From assembly GCA_964017155.1 (NCBI GenBank), contig OZ024856.1:47468346-47532345 (forward strand): 64,000 nucleotides of DNA, read 5' to 3'. Made by a program: the position numbers and the translations under genes. The notes under the pieces are model-generated. The model worked only from the letters and a program-made list of their open reading frames with translations, ran no database searches and had not been told where the DNA came from. Shown here piece after piece: positions 45,385 to 57,099 of the stretch (position 1 is its first letter; each line of letters starts with the position of its first letter). The DNA is from Oasisia sp. SBJ-2009 (taxonomy: Eukaryota > Annelida > Polychaeta > Sabellida > Siboglinidae).

Positions 45385-47020
45385 TAATAATAATAAAGCT
45401 TTATTGCCATATTCAACGTGTAAAAATTACATAATAAATTGGAATGTATTCTGGCGTTGACTTACATAGTGCCTAAATATACAGTAAAATAGAATACGGC
45501 AAACAAATATAAAATATAGATATAAAATATACATTGTACATGATATGTTCTTTAAAATAAAAAAATATACTATTTTAAAATAGTAAATAACTAAAGACAA
45601 CATTAAAATAATAGATTATCTATTTAACAATAATTGTGGTGTAAATTAGTTAATAAAATAAATAAATAATAAAAAAATTCCTTTTAAAATAGACATACAC
45701 TATAAGAGGACTAAAATATCATTTAAAATTATATTTACAGTTACAATTCAATTACAATTGAATGCGTCCAATTTGGTTTAAAAATATATATTTATACAAT
45801 TATTAAGTTAAGCTAAAATTTCAGGAGAAGATAAGATTGTTGTTCAGCACCACCGATCCGCCACTGAGAATAGGTACACCCACACCCCACACGCGTACAG
45901 CTCAGCCACACCAACCAGCACCAGAAAAATAACAATTCCGCCAGAGAGGCGAAAACAGCCAAGTTTCCAGGGTCTTTACAGCTACGTTCTATATTTCATT
46001 CCTGATAAGGCTGCTACGGCACTCGGGTAAAAACTTTTTCTAAAGCGATTTGTTTTCGTACGGATGCATCTATAGCGTTTCCCTGACGGTAATAATTCGA
46101 ACAGATGATGGGCGGGGTGAGTTTGGTCTGAGATAATTTTGCTCTTTTTTTGGATCTGTCTTTATATGTGGCTGTTAGAGAGGTGAGTTCACTACCGACA
46201 ATTTTGGAAGCTGTTTTCACCACTCTGTCAAGCCTACCCCTCTGGCGCCGGCTGATGCCGCCGAACCATACACATATTGAGAATGTAAGAATACTCTCAA
46301 TAGCAGAACGATAGTACTGAACAAGAATTTCTCTCCTCAGCCCGAACTTCTTTAGTTGGCGCAGGAAGAACAGTCTTTGTTGGGCCTTTTTGACGACAGC
46401 ACCTGTGTTGTTTTCCCAAGCTAAGTCATTTGATATTATCGTGCCTAGACATTTAAAACAATCCACCCTTTCGATAGAGTCGCCGTTAACAATAATTGGA
46501 GCAAGTGGGTTTTTTCTCTTCCTAAAATCTACGATCATCTCTCTAGTTTTGGACGCATTCAGTTGTAGGTTGTTAGTGTAACACCACGACACCAGGCTGA
46601 TAACTTCATGGCGGTATTCAGACTCTTCTGAGTCCGACACCAGCCCTATTAATGTGGTGTCATCTGCAAATTTTAACAATGGTACAGAAGAGTGATTTGA
46701 AACACAGTCATTTGTAAACAGAGAATATAGCAGTGGGGAGAGGACACATCCCTGAGGAGTCCCCGTGTTCATGATAATAGTGCTGGAAACTATACTGTTC
46801 ATCTTAACAACCTGTATTCGCTGTAGTAAAAAGTCCAGAAGCCAGTAACACATTGATGGGTCAATTGACAGCAAATGAAGTTTGTCGTACAGCTGCTGAG
46901 GGTTGACCGTATTGAAAGCAGACATGTAGTCAATGAAGAGGATGCGCGCATAAGTGTTCGGGTAATTAATAATGTAATTCATGTTGTCAGCAATATCAGT
47001 TCTTCCAAATGTAACCATTA
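45385..47020 (-). pseudogene. 5'-truncated non-LTR retrotransposon (L2/Rex-like) with long open RT frame
   Basis: The frame 46014-47018 (334 codons) lacks any N-terminal endonuclease but has RT motif A FIDYMSAFNTV, motif B GTPQGCVLSPLLY, catalytic FADDTTLIG, then LNASKTREMIVDFRK, FKCLGTIIS, the thumb region KKAQQRLFFLRQLKKFG and the C-terminal R-rich block. The 3' UTR runs from 46013 down to a (TAT)n tail near 45385-45405. The frame has no internal stops, so this is the youngest-looking LINE copy here. It is still truncated at its 5' end and cannot move on its own. Confidence 0.9.
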
Positions 47021-47390
47021 CTTAGAACTTTATCAGTTGAGAACATGCTAAATGAGCTTCTTTTGAGTTTGACTTGCTCCGCGCAACATAATCGGCACAT
47101 ACCATGATGATGATCGTTCGACAGACAGCCACTCGTGCGCGGACAGCCAGTCTAGCCACGTACGCCCCACGACAGTCGCCCGATAAAGCATAAAGCGGCC
47201 CGCACACCGAGAAGACACGCTTGAGACGCGCTTGCGACGCGCTTGCGACGCGTTTTCGATGCGTCTTGACCGCGTCTTTAGCGAGTCTTGAGGTCTTGTC
47301 TTGAGCGAATCGTGAGCGAGTCTTTAGTTGATTTGCCCGCACACCGCGAAGACTCGCTCACGACGCACTAAAGACGTAACATTTGGCAAA
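47021..47390. repeat. CpG-dense degenerate repeat
   Basis: 47190-47380 is built from GCGACGCG, GCGAGTCTT and CGCGTCTTGA-like steps between two copies of GCCCGCACACCG (47199 and 47333). The minus-strand frame here (106 codons) has no recognised domain and follows from the repeat. Origin unknown. Confidence 0.6.
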
Positions 47391-47424
47391 CATTGAAACA
47401 AAATAGTTTAACCTGTTTTATAGT

Positions 47425-47435
47425 TATGTATGATA

Positions 47436-47515
<80 letters not shown>
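47425..47515. repeat. (TA)n microsatellite
   Basis: Pure TA dinucleotides. Confidence 0.97.
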
Positions 47516-47519
<4 letters not shown>

Positions 47520-48066
47520 GCAACATATCTTTGGGGGGCGTATATCTGCGTTATTTCATCATAAGACACGAACAATCTACACAACTTAAATATACGGCCC
47601 GAATTTTGGAGTCTTCGACGAAATATGAAAATAACGTCTTGCTAAATGCATGGAGTAACTGTAAAGAATATATGTTACAGATTTAGCTTGTAAATATCGT
47701 TTCACAGTAAAATTTGATAAGACTAGAAAAAAGGGCAAAACACCACTGGACCCATGATTACTGCCACAACAGTACGACACCGGCGTCTTATAATTTCAGG
47801 TTAGGAAGATTTATTGTACATTTTACACAAACGCTACCTGTCATATTTAATTCCTCCGCAATTTCCCGATATGCCCTTTCTTTTAAAACATTACTCAGAT
47901 AGTTCTTATCGGCTACATCGTATAATAGTGGGAATAGTTGCCATGATATTATCAATCGAGCCTAGATTGTTTGATCGAAATAATCATAAAATATCTGCTT
48001 TGTTTTCCTATCTTTAGTTGCATAATAATTTATCACATAATGTGTACTACAAATTAATTAATTAAT
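47516..48066. other. AT-rich intergenic DNA, no gene
   Basis: No supported feature. Confidence 0.5.
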
Positions 48067-48218
48067 GTGATACCTGAAACATGGGCATATTACCTTTCGT
48101 GTGACACCCCACGTGCCCCGATTGAAGCAATTAAAAATGTATGTGACACCTGAAACGTGGGCATATTACCTTTCGTGTGACACCCTACGTGCCCCGATTG
48201 AAGCAATTAAAAAGTGTC
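48067..48218. repeat. 76-bp tandem duplication
   Basis: Two copies of a 76-bp unit starting GTGATACCTGAAACATGGGC (48067) and GTGACACCTGAAACGTGGGC (48143), directly before an RT remnant. Confidence 0.9.
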
Positions 48219-48800
48219 AAGTTGGTTTACCTGCCCGTATTTTTAATGACACATCCAATATACATTGCAATAAATACCCGTTAGGTTTAAACCTACTTAT
48301 CAGTTGGTGCAGCAAAAATAATGTGGAGCTCAATGTAAACAAAACAAAAGAAATTATTGAGGATTTTGGGAGAAAGAAACCTTCTCCCCTCTCGCATCTT
48401 TTGATCGATGTTGAAATCGTCAAACATTTTGGTTTTGGGTTTACAATCTCTAATGATTTTAAATGGGAATTAAAAATTGTCAAAAAGGGGCAGCAGCTTC
48501 TGTACTTTCTAAGAATGTTGAGATCGTTTGGTGTGACTACAATTATTATGCTGACAGAGCTGCAATCGAGTGTGGGTTGGGTCTATCACCGTGAATGAAA
48601 AGTTCAGATTGAACAGAGTTGTAAAAACTGCTTCCAGAATAATCGATAGAGAGCTACCCAATCTTTAATCATTGTATCAGTAGCGCTTGTGAGGAAGAGC
48701 CAGTCTCATCTCTCATGGTTCATCCCATCCTGCCCATGACCTATTTGATCCCTTCCATCAACTCGCCGGTTCAGATCCATAAAATCCAGCCGATTCCCCC
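48219..48800 (+). pseudogene. RT fragment of an L2/Rex-like non-LTR element
   Basis: Translation shows NNVELNVNKTKEIIEDFGRKKPS, FGFTISNDFKWELKIVKKGQQLLYFLRMLRSFG and, after frame changes, RLNRVVKTASRIID. These align with LNASKTREMIVDFRK through the thumb region of the 46014-47018 copy. The palm with catalytic residues is missing and the end is broken. Same or sister family, older copy. Confidence 0.85.
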
Positions 48801-49483
48801 CTAACCATACAAGCCCTGTCAAAACAGAAGTGTTTTTCTCCCATCTGTAGTACACACATATTCCACTTCCCAATGTGTTTAGTGTGTATACTTTATCATA
48901 ATTGATTATATTATTTTATTCCACATATTATGTTTTACATTTTACAACGTTTTAATCGGACCTATTATATGTGATTGCTGTTATTTAGTTATTTTATTAA
49001 AAGTAGTATATTTTATTATAATCGTTTGGTGGATGCGAGTGTACATACTTATACGACGACCCAACATTACAACGCATTCCAATGTGTTATTGTAACTGCA
49101 ATGAAAACACATACAATAAAGCTGATCTTATCTTTTATTTCGGGTTTTACAACCACACGTCAAGTGGAAATCTGAATATTCTAAATTGTCATCTTTTAAA
49201 CGAACGTGATCACTTTCCAATAGCAGGGAGAACTTAAAAGCACTGGGCACATCTCCAATAAGGGGAAGTAGTGGGAACAGACGACATTCCATCAACTTTA
49301 ACTGCTACTCTACCCTCGCCAACGAAGTAAATAATTTCGCTTCTAAAGGCGATTGATTTTCTTTCAACTTTCTCGCCCTTTGTCTCTATCCCTGTCTGTC
49401 TCCCTATGCTTCTTTGTCTGTCTCTCCCCCCCCGCGAAATCACCAAGCTTGTATATAATGTCGTCGTCTGTTGCAGAGTGCCA
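48801..49483. other. Intergenic DNA, no gene
   Basis: No recognised gene. The minus-strand frame at 49234-49584 has no known domain. Confidence 0.5.
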
Positions 49484-50250
49484 GGGTTGGGTTCAAATAC
49501 GTATTTGTAATTGTATTTGAATACAGAAATGTGGTGTATTTGTATTGGTAATTTAATAAAAAAAATCACAAAAGGGCAATACAATCATTTGTATTTTATA
49601 TATGGTCTGTATTTGAAAGGTTTTCGCAAATACAATCAAATACACGGGAACATTACCCAAAAAAATCAATCATTGCCTAACATAAATTGGCTCAGCAGTC
49701 AAGACAGAATGTCTCAACAGTGGGCAGGCAGCACTCAGAAAACTGGCCTACAGTGAAGCTGGTCAAACATTTGCATCAATGAATGGATGGGAAGCCAGTG
49801 AAGCTTATCTATAGCCTTAAAGGCAGGTATTCACTGGGAATGTGCTTCAAAGATCCCTGCTGTCACCTGCTGTGTAAACCTGGGCTAAGACAAAGGAACC
49901 CAGGTTTCCTCAAGTGCAGGGGAAGAGCTACCCACTAGTTGGTACAGTAGTACAGATAAGGACAATCTAGTAAAGCCGCCTGCCAATTAGTCTATCAATC
50001 AGTAAATCAAGACAAACACAAAATATTACAACCACTGTGATACACTTGAACTATAATGGAAACACAGATCACATATTTGAATCATATTGAATACAATTTC
50101 AAAAATGGCAATGTAAGTGAATCGTATTTGAATCAAAAATGGCAGAGTATTTATATTTGAATTGGAAATTTATATTTGTATTTTATTTGGCCGAGTTGTA
50201 TTTGTATTTGCATTTGATCCCAACATGTGTATTTGGACTCAACTCTGGTG
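49484..50250. mobile_element. Foldback MITE-like repeat (CAAATAC-rich)
   Basis: Opens with CAGGGTTGGGTTCAAATAC and closes with ATTTGGACTCAACTCTG, inverted ends with several mismatches. Both flanks are runs of TATTTG/CAAATA. Structurally like 26059-26750, but the core differs. No coding capacity; no clean target duplication seen. Confidence 0.55.
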
Positions 50251-50872
50251 TCAACTGTCTGATATTAAGCGGTGTTGGTCTTACATGCGTGACGCTTGTC
50301 AATTAGCGTTCGAGGAAATGAACAGCATCAGGCTTCTATAATAGTGCACTTACGTTGATGACCTGCTGTGTGGCAGAGAAGCAGCGATGTGTGCTGCAAC
50401 AAGCAGGGATAGTTTGTACTCGTCTATTGCGGCATACTGTTTGTGCAGCGGTCCTGTGCCTAAGCTCACGTCGTGCAGTTTAACCAAGGCTTGTTAGCAA
50501 GTACTTATCAATGCATCACCACAATACATTTTAAACAATCTAACTTGCTGTATATGCAAATGCCGATACTATTTCCAAGGAAAGAATTAAAATATAAAAC
50601 GCAACATTCAAGTGCAAATGTTTTGGTTACACATTTGCAAACATATGCTTTCTACGCAGAGCATACAGAACGGACGGGATCAAAAGTTCATATGTCAGAT
50701 AATGCTTAGGTAATCTCAGTATACCTTTTCAAAGAGCTCATTGAGAAAGTGGATTCACAAGTCATAAACTGGTTTGGTAATAAGCTGTGGATACCATACA
50801 CAACTTAGCACGTTTCCCATTGACATAGGTATGTTGTTGTCTTGTGACAGTAAATCTACCACTAATATGTAT
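50251..50872. other. Intergenic DNA, no gene
   Basis: A 78-codon frame at 50473-50709 has no recognised domain. Nothing else supported. Confidence 0.45.
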
Positions 50873-51406
50873 TCAAACAATTACGCATGCATTTGATTCG
50901 CTTTTACTTATGCATAAGACAACACACATGTGTGGGTATATATAAATATAAACATTCTTTTCCCCTTTCCTCCCTCCCCGTGTTTTCCTTGTCAGTTCCT
51001 TCCATGCCATACTCTCTTGGGCAATGAGAGAATGACATGGAAATACAGATACCATTTCACGGAGACACTCAAGTGAGTATTCAAAACCATTTGCATTTGT
51101 TATTAAGCCTGTTGGAATCCGAACACGTTTCTCGAATAACGAGGGAAGCAATGATTCGATACAGCATCCGATTAAATCAATGATGCAAATACATTGATTT
51201 ATTATCGGAACATCGAGTAACGTTTCTAAGTTAATATTCAAGCAGTTGATATGGAGATTTTTTTGATGTTTATTATCGATTGTCAGGCTTAGTGCCTTTA
51301 TCGTTTCGTCATCGCATACCCAGGACATATAGGTACAGATAGAAATAATCCATAGACCAGCATAAGAAATCGAAACGCCTTGTTTGAAGGATGTGCTATG
51401 GAGCAA
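50873..51406 (-). CDS. Unrecognised 177-codon ORF
   Basis: The longest non-repetitive frame in its neighbourhood, ATG to stop. The N-terminal part is moderately hydrophobic (SYAGLWIISICTYMSWV), the middle holds IINQCICIIDLIGCC, and the C-terminus is basic then hydrophobic with a TATA-derived YIYIYP. No family is recognised. It could be a single exon or chance; at this length in AT-rich DNA chance is quite possible. It lies 1 kb downstream of the GPCR copies, with no shared sequence seen. Confidence 0.2.
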   Translation of the reverse strand: MLHSTSFKQGVSISYAGLWIISICTYMSWVCDDETIKALSLTIDNKHQKNLHINCLNINLETLLDVPIINQCICIIDLIGCCIESLLPSLFEKRVRIPTGLITNANGFEYSLECLREMVSVFPCHSLIAQESMAWKELTRKTRGGRKGEKNVYIYIYPHMCVVLCISKSESNACVIV

Positions 51407-51883
51407 TCGCGTAGCATGACGTCGGGATTCTTCATTGAGCGTTGGACTACAACAGGCCCCTGGATGGCTTCAGTAACGATTTTCTCTCATTTACTGTTCA
51501 GGCGCAACAGGTATGATAAAACTAACACCGTCTGGGAAGGACACCAATCACACCATGCATAGAGCGTCTCACATGTTGGAGATTTACATTAACCACAACT
51601 TCACTTGATATAAATAAAAAACATACATAGCCATTACACAAGGATGCAAAAAAAAAAACATGGAAGACACAACGAGCATTTGCAAAGAAATACCTAAGAC
51701 ATAATTAAACACACACTACAAACAGATATTTACATATCCACAAATACAAGTTATCAACAGACAGCTTGAAAGAAATTGTACATTATTTAAAGAAAAAGAC
51801 AATATTCGCGTAAATAGGTAAAGATTAATAAAAAGATACAAAAAATAAATATACACGGATACACCCACGAATACGATCGACCA
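51407..51883. other. AT-rich intergenic DNA, no gene
   Basis: No supported feature. Confidence 0.5.
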
Positions 51884-52379
51884 GTGATTCTTCAAGAGAA
51901 CACACAAAAACCAAGTAAACCGGAGACACGACTCAAAACGACTACTTCACCTCATAGCAAGGTTCCTCTGCACAATACCACTAGTTCCCGATGCCTCAGT
52001 GCTAAAATACCACCTACAACCTCCAAAACTACAACCATTCTTCATGGAATGAGAGGCAGTACACTATCATGCCGTTTCCAAATCGTTTCCTGTAAGTGGC
52101 AAAGCAAATGGGCTGGCCATTTACCACCCACCTTTGAAACAAATATCACAAAACAGCTGTGGTTGTTTTTATATATCACTAATTGAATGAACAAAGAAAA
52201 TTATCTGAGGAAGGGAATGGCCAGAGAAATCGGCCAGTAGATATTGATGTCTCGTGGGAAATAAATGTACAATTCTCGTTAACATATAATTACATATACT
52301 CCACTGTACGTTTTATTAATATACGATAGAATACAGTGTTTTATTATCTAAGACAACTCAAAGAGCAACAAATACACAG
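51884..52379. repeat. GPCR downstream flank, duplicated
   Basis: 51884-52160 matches 61230-61490, and 52160-52379 matches both 53530-53760 and 61490-61700 (GGAAGGGAATGGCCAGAGA and AGTAGATAT landmarks). It marks the 3' part of the duplicated GPCR unit. Confidence 0.85.
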
Positions 52380-53244
52380 CATTTCAGCCGTTTGACTACG
52401 AACGGATCGGAACAAAAGCAAGTAAAGTAAGCTGTTAACGGATGAATTACAAACATAAGTCCAAATTGATGTAAATGCATACGAAGACAGTAATTTAATT
52501 CAAAATCTAATAATTATGCGGCAATGTAATATAATAATAACATAACGGCAATGTAATAATAAAAAATGCTAAGCATATAAGTAACACATTTCTACCAGAA
52601 CGGATCGCCTTCAAAGTTAACGAATGAGTGTTTCCGCTGTAGCCACTTATTGAATTCACTTGTGACGTCATCTGATGGTGTGTTCGGAAGATCACGCAGA
52701 CTATTTGTGTAGTGGCATAAACTATGGCGACTGCAGGCACCAAGACGCCAATTATTAATGCGAACACTAATCGCATCATAAAGATCCACCTTGGTGTCCA
52801 AATATGTCCCGGAAGTGGCGAGGATTCCACCAGTTAACCAAGTACAGGTTATTATAACGTAGCATCGGTTTCGTGTCAGAATTTGTTCACATCGGAGCGG
52901 TTTCGTTATAGCGATCATTTTGCGCACAGTTACCAGCACAGACTGTGCACCGAAGTGTAGTTGAACCAAACCGAATACACCTGTAAAACTCACGGGACGT
53001 ACGGCAACATGTTACGGACGTTCGGCGTTGCATTCGAGCAGACGGCGGCGCTGATAGGCATCGCCGTACAGCCGTTGGCGAGATCAGACAGCGTCAGCGA
53101 GAAGACGAAGAGCGTCGTGCGATCTCCGCGCAGTTGAGGGTATTTGCCGATCACAGCGATCACGAGAATGTTCAGTGTTATGTTCATTGCCATCACGCCA
53201 CTGATAAACAAAGGTTTGAAATCGTCGAAAATCGTTTGATTCAT
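52380..53244 (-). pseudogene. GPCR pseudogene 1 (rhodopsin-like)
   Basis: Paralogue of 61680-62657. The N-terminal frame (52990-53244) keeps TM1 with NITLNILVIAVI and TM2 with LTLSDLANG, then stops at TGA 52990-52992, where the intact paralogue has an arginine codon (CGA). A one-base loss follows in TM3. A gap in extracellular loop 2 shifts frame again before TM5 (IGVLVPAVAIVYATT, near 52700). TM6 is cut into a repeated TATTATTACATTGCCG stretch at 52505-52560, and TM7 survives only as flanking remnants near 52390. The DRY position reads RKM. At least four lesions make it non-functional. Confidence 0.93.
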
Positions 53245-53726
53245 TTCACTTCAGAAATGGTTGTTCTTGACAACGACATGCCATCAACTCATTTGCGCCG
53301 ATAATGTGACAGGGTAATGCTGCATTAGTAGGTATTTGGCTATGCACTCTAGTAATTAAGAAAGGTCACTCTATTTCCGGGTTACAGCAGGCAACTCTAA
53401 CAAATGCAAACGCATTTGAATACGCATTTACATACTAAACGTTTGAAGGGGCATTCGAATGGCTGCGTGAAATTGTAAATGTATTTGCATTTAAACGCAT
53501 ACACCCATTTTGGAATCAAATACAACATACAAGAAACTGTTGTTGTTTTCTGTATCGCTAATTGTTAAATCAGAGGAACATTGACCAAAGATGATAACGA
53601 CCAGCGAAGATGACCAGTAGATATTGGGGTATCGTTGGAAATAAATGTACAAGACTCCTTAAGGTGTTATTACTTATATTCTGCAGTAATTTGTTTTATT
53701 AATATACGGTAGAATGCCGTGTTTTA
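53245..53726. other. Between GPCR copies 1 and 2
   Basis: 5' flank of copy 1 (GTTGTTCTTG and ATGCGTTTAAATG-like motifs shared with other copies) and 3' flank of copy 2. No gene. Confidence 0.6.
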
Positions 53727-54694
53727 TTACCTAACACACCTTAGCGGGCAACAATTATGCAACATTTCAGCCGTTTTACTACGAAAGTTTCGGAACAAAA
53801 CCAAATAAAGTAAACTGTTTACGGATGAATTGCAAACAAAAATCCACATCGCTACAAAAGAAAACGAAGATGGCAACTTTTCTTCGAATTCTAATATAAA
53901 TGCGATTAAATAAAAACCTAATGGCAATGTTAGAATTAAAAACGTTAAACATATAAGCAGTATATTTCTACCAGAACGAATCGCTTTCAAAGTCAACGAA
54001 GCCGTGTTTCCGCTGGAACCACTTATTGAGTTAACTTGTGACGTCATCTGATGATGTGTTCGCACGATCACGCACAATATTTTTGTAGTGGCATAAACTA
54101 TGACGACTGCAGGTACCAAGAATCCAATTAATACTCCGAACACTAATTGCACCATGACGTCTGAAATAGCTGGCAAAGCAAATACACACGTACGAAGATC
54201 CAATTCGGTGACCAAATGTGTCCCGGAAATGGCAAACATTCCTCCAGTCAGGTTATTATAAAGTAGCACCGGTTTCGTGTCAGAAGTTGTTCATATCGAA
54301 GCGGTTTCGTTATAGCGATCATCTTGCACACAGTCACCCAGCACAGACTGTGCACTGAAGTGAAGCTGAACCAAACTGAACACACCTGTAACACTCTCGG
54401 GACGTACGGCAACATGTTACGGACGTTCGGCGTCGCATTCGAGCAGACGGCTGCACTGATGGGCATCGCCGTACAGCCGTTGGCGAGCTCACACAGCGTC
54501 AGCGAGAAGATGAAGAGCGTCATGTGATCTTCACGCAGTTGAGAGTATTTGGCGATCACAGCTATGACGAGACCGTTTAGTGTTATATTCATTACGATCA
54601 CCGCACTGATGATAACAGGTTTGAAATCGTCGACAACCGTTTGATTCATATCGATGCAGCACAGGTTGTTGTTCTTGTTACAACTGCACGCCAT
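53727..54694 (-). pseudogene. GPCR pseudogene 2 (rhodopsin-like), one 10-bp deletion
   Basis: Nearly complete paralogue. 54248-54694 encodes the N-terminus to TM4 (MACSCNKNNN start, D2.50 in LTLCELANG changed to E, CKM at the DRY position). 53727-54269 encodes the end of TM4 to the C-terminus (FLVPAVVIVYATT, LTLPLGFY, NSSVNSLLY). The two frames are separated by loss of ten bases relative to 62190-62215, between two CAG triplets near 54248. No other frame lesion was seen, so inactivation looks recent. Promoter-proximal sequence upstream was separated from more distal flank by the element at 54897-59808. Confidence 0.93.
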
Positions 54695-54896
54695 CAGCTA
54701 ATTTCCTCCAATATATAGCATGATGGACATTAGCCAGGTACATTTCCTCTAACGCTAATGGATAAACCCCACGTGATGTCCCGATTACAGCAACCTAAGT
54801 CTAACAACTGCATTTGAATGCGCATTTAGATACTTGTAAACACAAACCTGAAATTTAAATACGTGAAATTGTAATCGTATTTGATTTTAAATGCAT
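54695..54896. other. Proximal 5' flank of GPCR copy 2
   Basis: Matches 62658-62866 almost base for base, including the GAATGCGCATTTA motif. Conserved flank suggests that regulatory DNA was copied with the gene. Confidence 0.8.
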
Positions 54897-55839
54897 ATAG
54901 GCGAGCGGCAAATCCGCAAAAAGTGCATTATTTTAGGAGTTTAAATGGCCCCCCCCCCCCTACACACACCTGAATGTTATATCATTGGAAAGCCCTGCAT
55001 CTCCCCGTCATAATTAGGCCTGTCGTAGAGTTGCCAAGTGGTGCAGTTAGCGGTAATTCAAGGTCAAACAAGGTCACCGTCAAACGTTCAATTTTAGAAA
55101 CTGCGCTCTTCAGAAAACGTCTTGATATTTAATTGGCTGTATAGCTACTTTATTTAATGAACAAATGGTCATGCCATATATTTAAAAAAAGCACATTATC
55201 TCTGCTTTAAAACAGTATAAAGAATTTTGCTGTATCATGGAAACATAAAACTGACGACACGCTCGAACAAGGTCACCCACAAAATGTCAGATATTACAAA
55301 GTTGACAATGCAGCGAACATCAAAAAGTTATACTGTTTGCGCATCTACTTCAGGATTATGGAGATGTCATACATTGTGTGAAAGACCAATTTCACCCCGT
55401 CATAATGCGGTATGACATGACGCTGCGAGATGAAGCAGTGTGTGTGGAGCGGCGTTCAAAAGTAGTCACCGTAAATCTATGATTGTTGGAAATTGCGCCT
55501 TCACGCAAGCTAGTGTATGTCATTGTGTCATTCTGTGACTTTTTTTATATAGATTTTAAATAATTGTGTATTTTTCACTTATATTGACCCAAAAGGACTG
55601 AGAAAAAAACTGTTTCCACTTTTCCGTCCACTTTTTCGTGGGAAAATTCAAGATGGCCGCCACCGGTCACCAAAAGTCTTATAATCGCTATATCTTTGGC
55701 AATAAACGGTATAGAAACTTGAACTCGGAATCGTTTTACATGTTTTGAAGTATGATGAATCCAATGTAACCATTATTTTGATGAACATAAAATGAAGTTA
55801 TACCAGCATTATAGGTTTTAAAATAACCATTAAACGTTA

Positions 55840-57003
55840 GATCCAAAATTCGTCTGCAAGATGACTCTCCTCTTCACTCTAGCCCTCTTTGTCCAGAATG
55901 TTGGTGCATGTATATTCAGCTGTTTCACACTTGCACAGTTGTTTGCACATGTGCCATCTTAACTGCATCAGGTAGGGTAGGAAACAGGACATGTTCATAG
56001 CCACATAGCACCAGGTCTGACGGATACATTCCAACCCCAAAGCCACCAAGGGCGCTGATCAAATCGTCGGAAACTTTCAGGAACATCTAGAAGTATGTAG
56101 GTTTTCGCTTTCCCTGTGTTCTGCGTCCATTGATGTCTGCTCCAATAAGTGTATGAAACTCTGGTAGAGCTGCTTGTCTTGTTAGGACGCATGGCATCGT
56201 AGATAGGCTTGAGTTTGACAGGGCGTCACTTAGCTCCTGTACCCATCATCAAAACGCTCTCTGCACTGAGTTCTGGAACTCCGCGCAACGTCAACAAAAG
56301 TGCATCTGTATCACTGAAATGAATGTGTACACTGATACCTAGATCACCCAGTGCTACAACTGCATACAGTGTTATCAATGTATCTGCACGCCTTTGTATC
56401 CTTTCTATTCAGGAATGACTTTAGATCTGGGTGGGTGTGTTATCATCGACCTTATTGCCCGGGTCAGAAGATATGCTATGCCAGCTGTTCTTTGTTGCCT
56501 CATGTGATCTTTCAACGAATTGGTGCTGTAATCATCAAAGTGTAAATATGCCGCGCAGTAGCCGAAAGGTTTGCTGTTAATTGCGCGAATAACAAATGCT
56601 GAAAGGCCTTGACAGTTATCAATGTGACCTTTGTTAACACTAAATTCATGCACATCGATAATGATGATAGGTGACTCTCCGGATGCTGTGCCTTGGTGAG
56701 GTATGTTCTATCATTTATCGTAGGTTGTCTCTGGTACACTGTCATTGCTGTCGCATGAAACAAATTCTTACCCTCAGTTGTGTCTACCTGAGCATCAGTG
56801 TTATCAACAAAAAAGCGACGCTTTTTGGCCGATGAAGACCTGAGTGCACATAGTTCCCAGCGTGTTCCCCCATGTTCTGCTGCACTCCGTCGGCAGTTTG
56901 AGTTACGCATTGTATGACTCTTTGTATGGAATGCCAACTTCAGACATTGAGAGGACTTCTGGAGGTGTCTGGCTTCTCCACTGGTTGCAGCACTGCCAAT
57001 CAT
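55840..57003 (-). pseudogene. Element gene, minus-strand copy (degenerate)
   Basis: Reading away from the centre on the minus strand: RRFFVDNTDAQVDTTEGKNL-FHATAMTVYQR (about 56735-56840) and, further on, LTRQAALPEFHTLIGADING with GKLKPTYF (about 56090-56185). These resemble the ADN-D-N-T-GK-T-H block and the LPAFHALTGCDTTS-GKGK block that I recall in a widespread family of uncharacterised metazoan repeat-encoded proteins; this recall is not verified. 56512-57003 is open (163 codons) but other parts are broken by stops. Function unknown. Confidence 0.5.
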
Positions 57004-57099
57004 TGAGGGAGCCTGAATCTCACCCAGATGTACTCATCAACCTATCTACTGGGCTACACAGGATGTACAAAATTCGCTCCTGAACACTGTATGTGCTGG

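Noticed and set aside
47022..47342. 106-codon basic ORF upstream of the LINE
   Set aside because: Built largely from the CpG-dense repeat at 47190-47385, and shows no RT, endonuclease or other domain.
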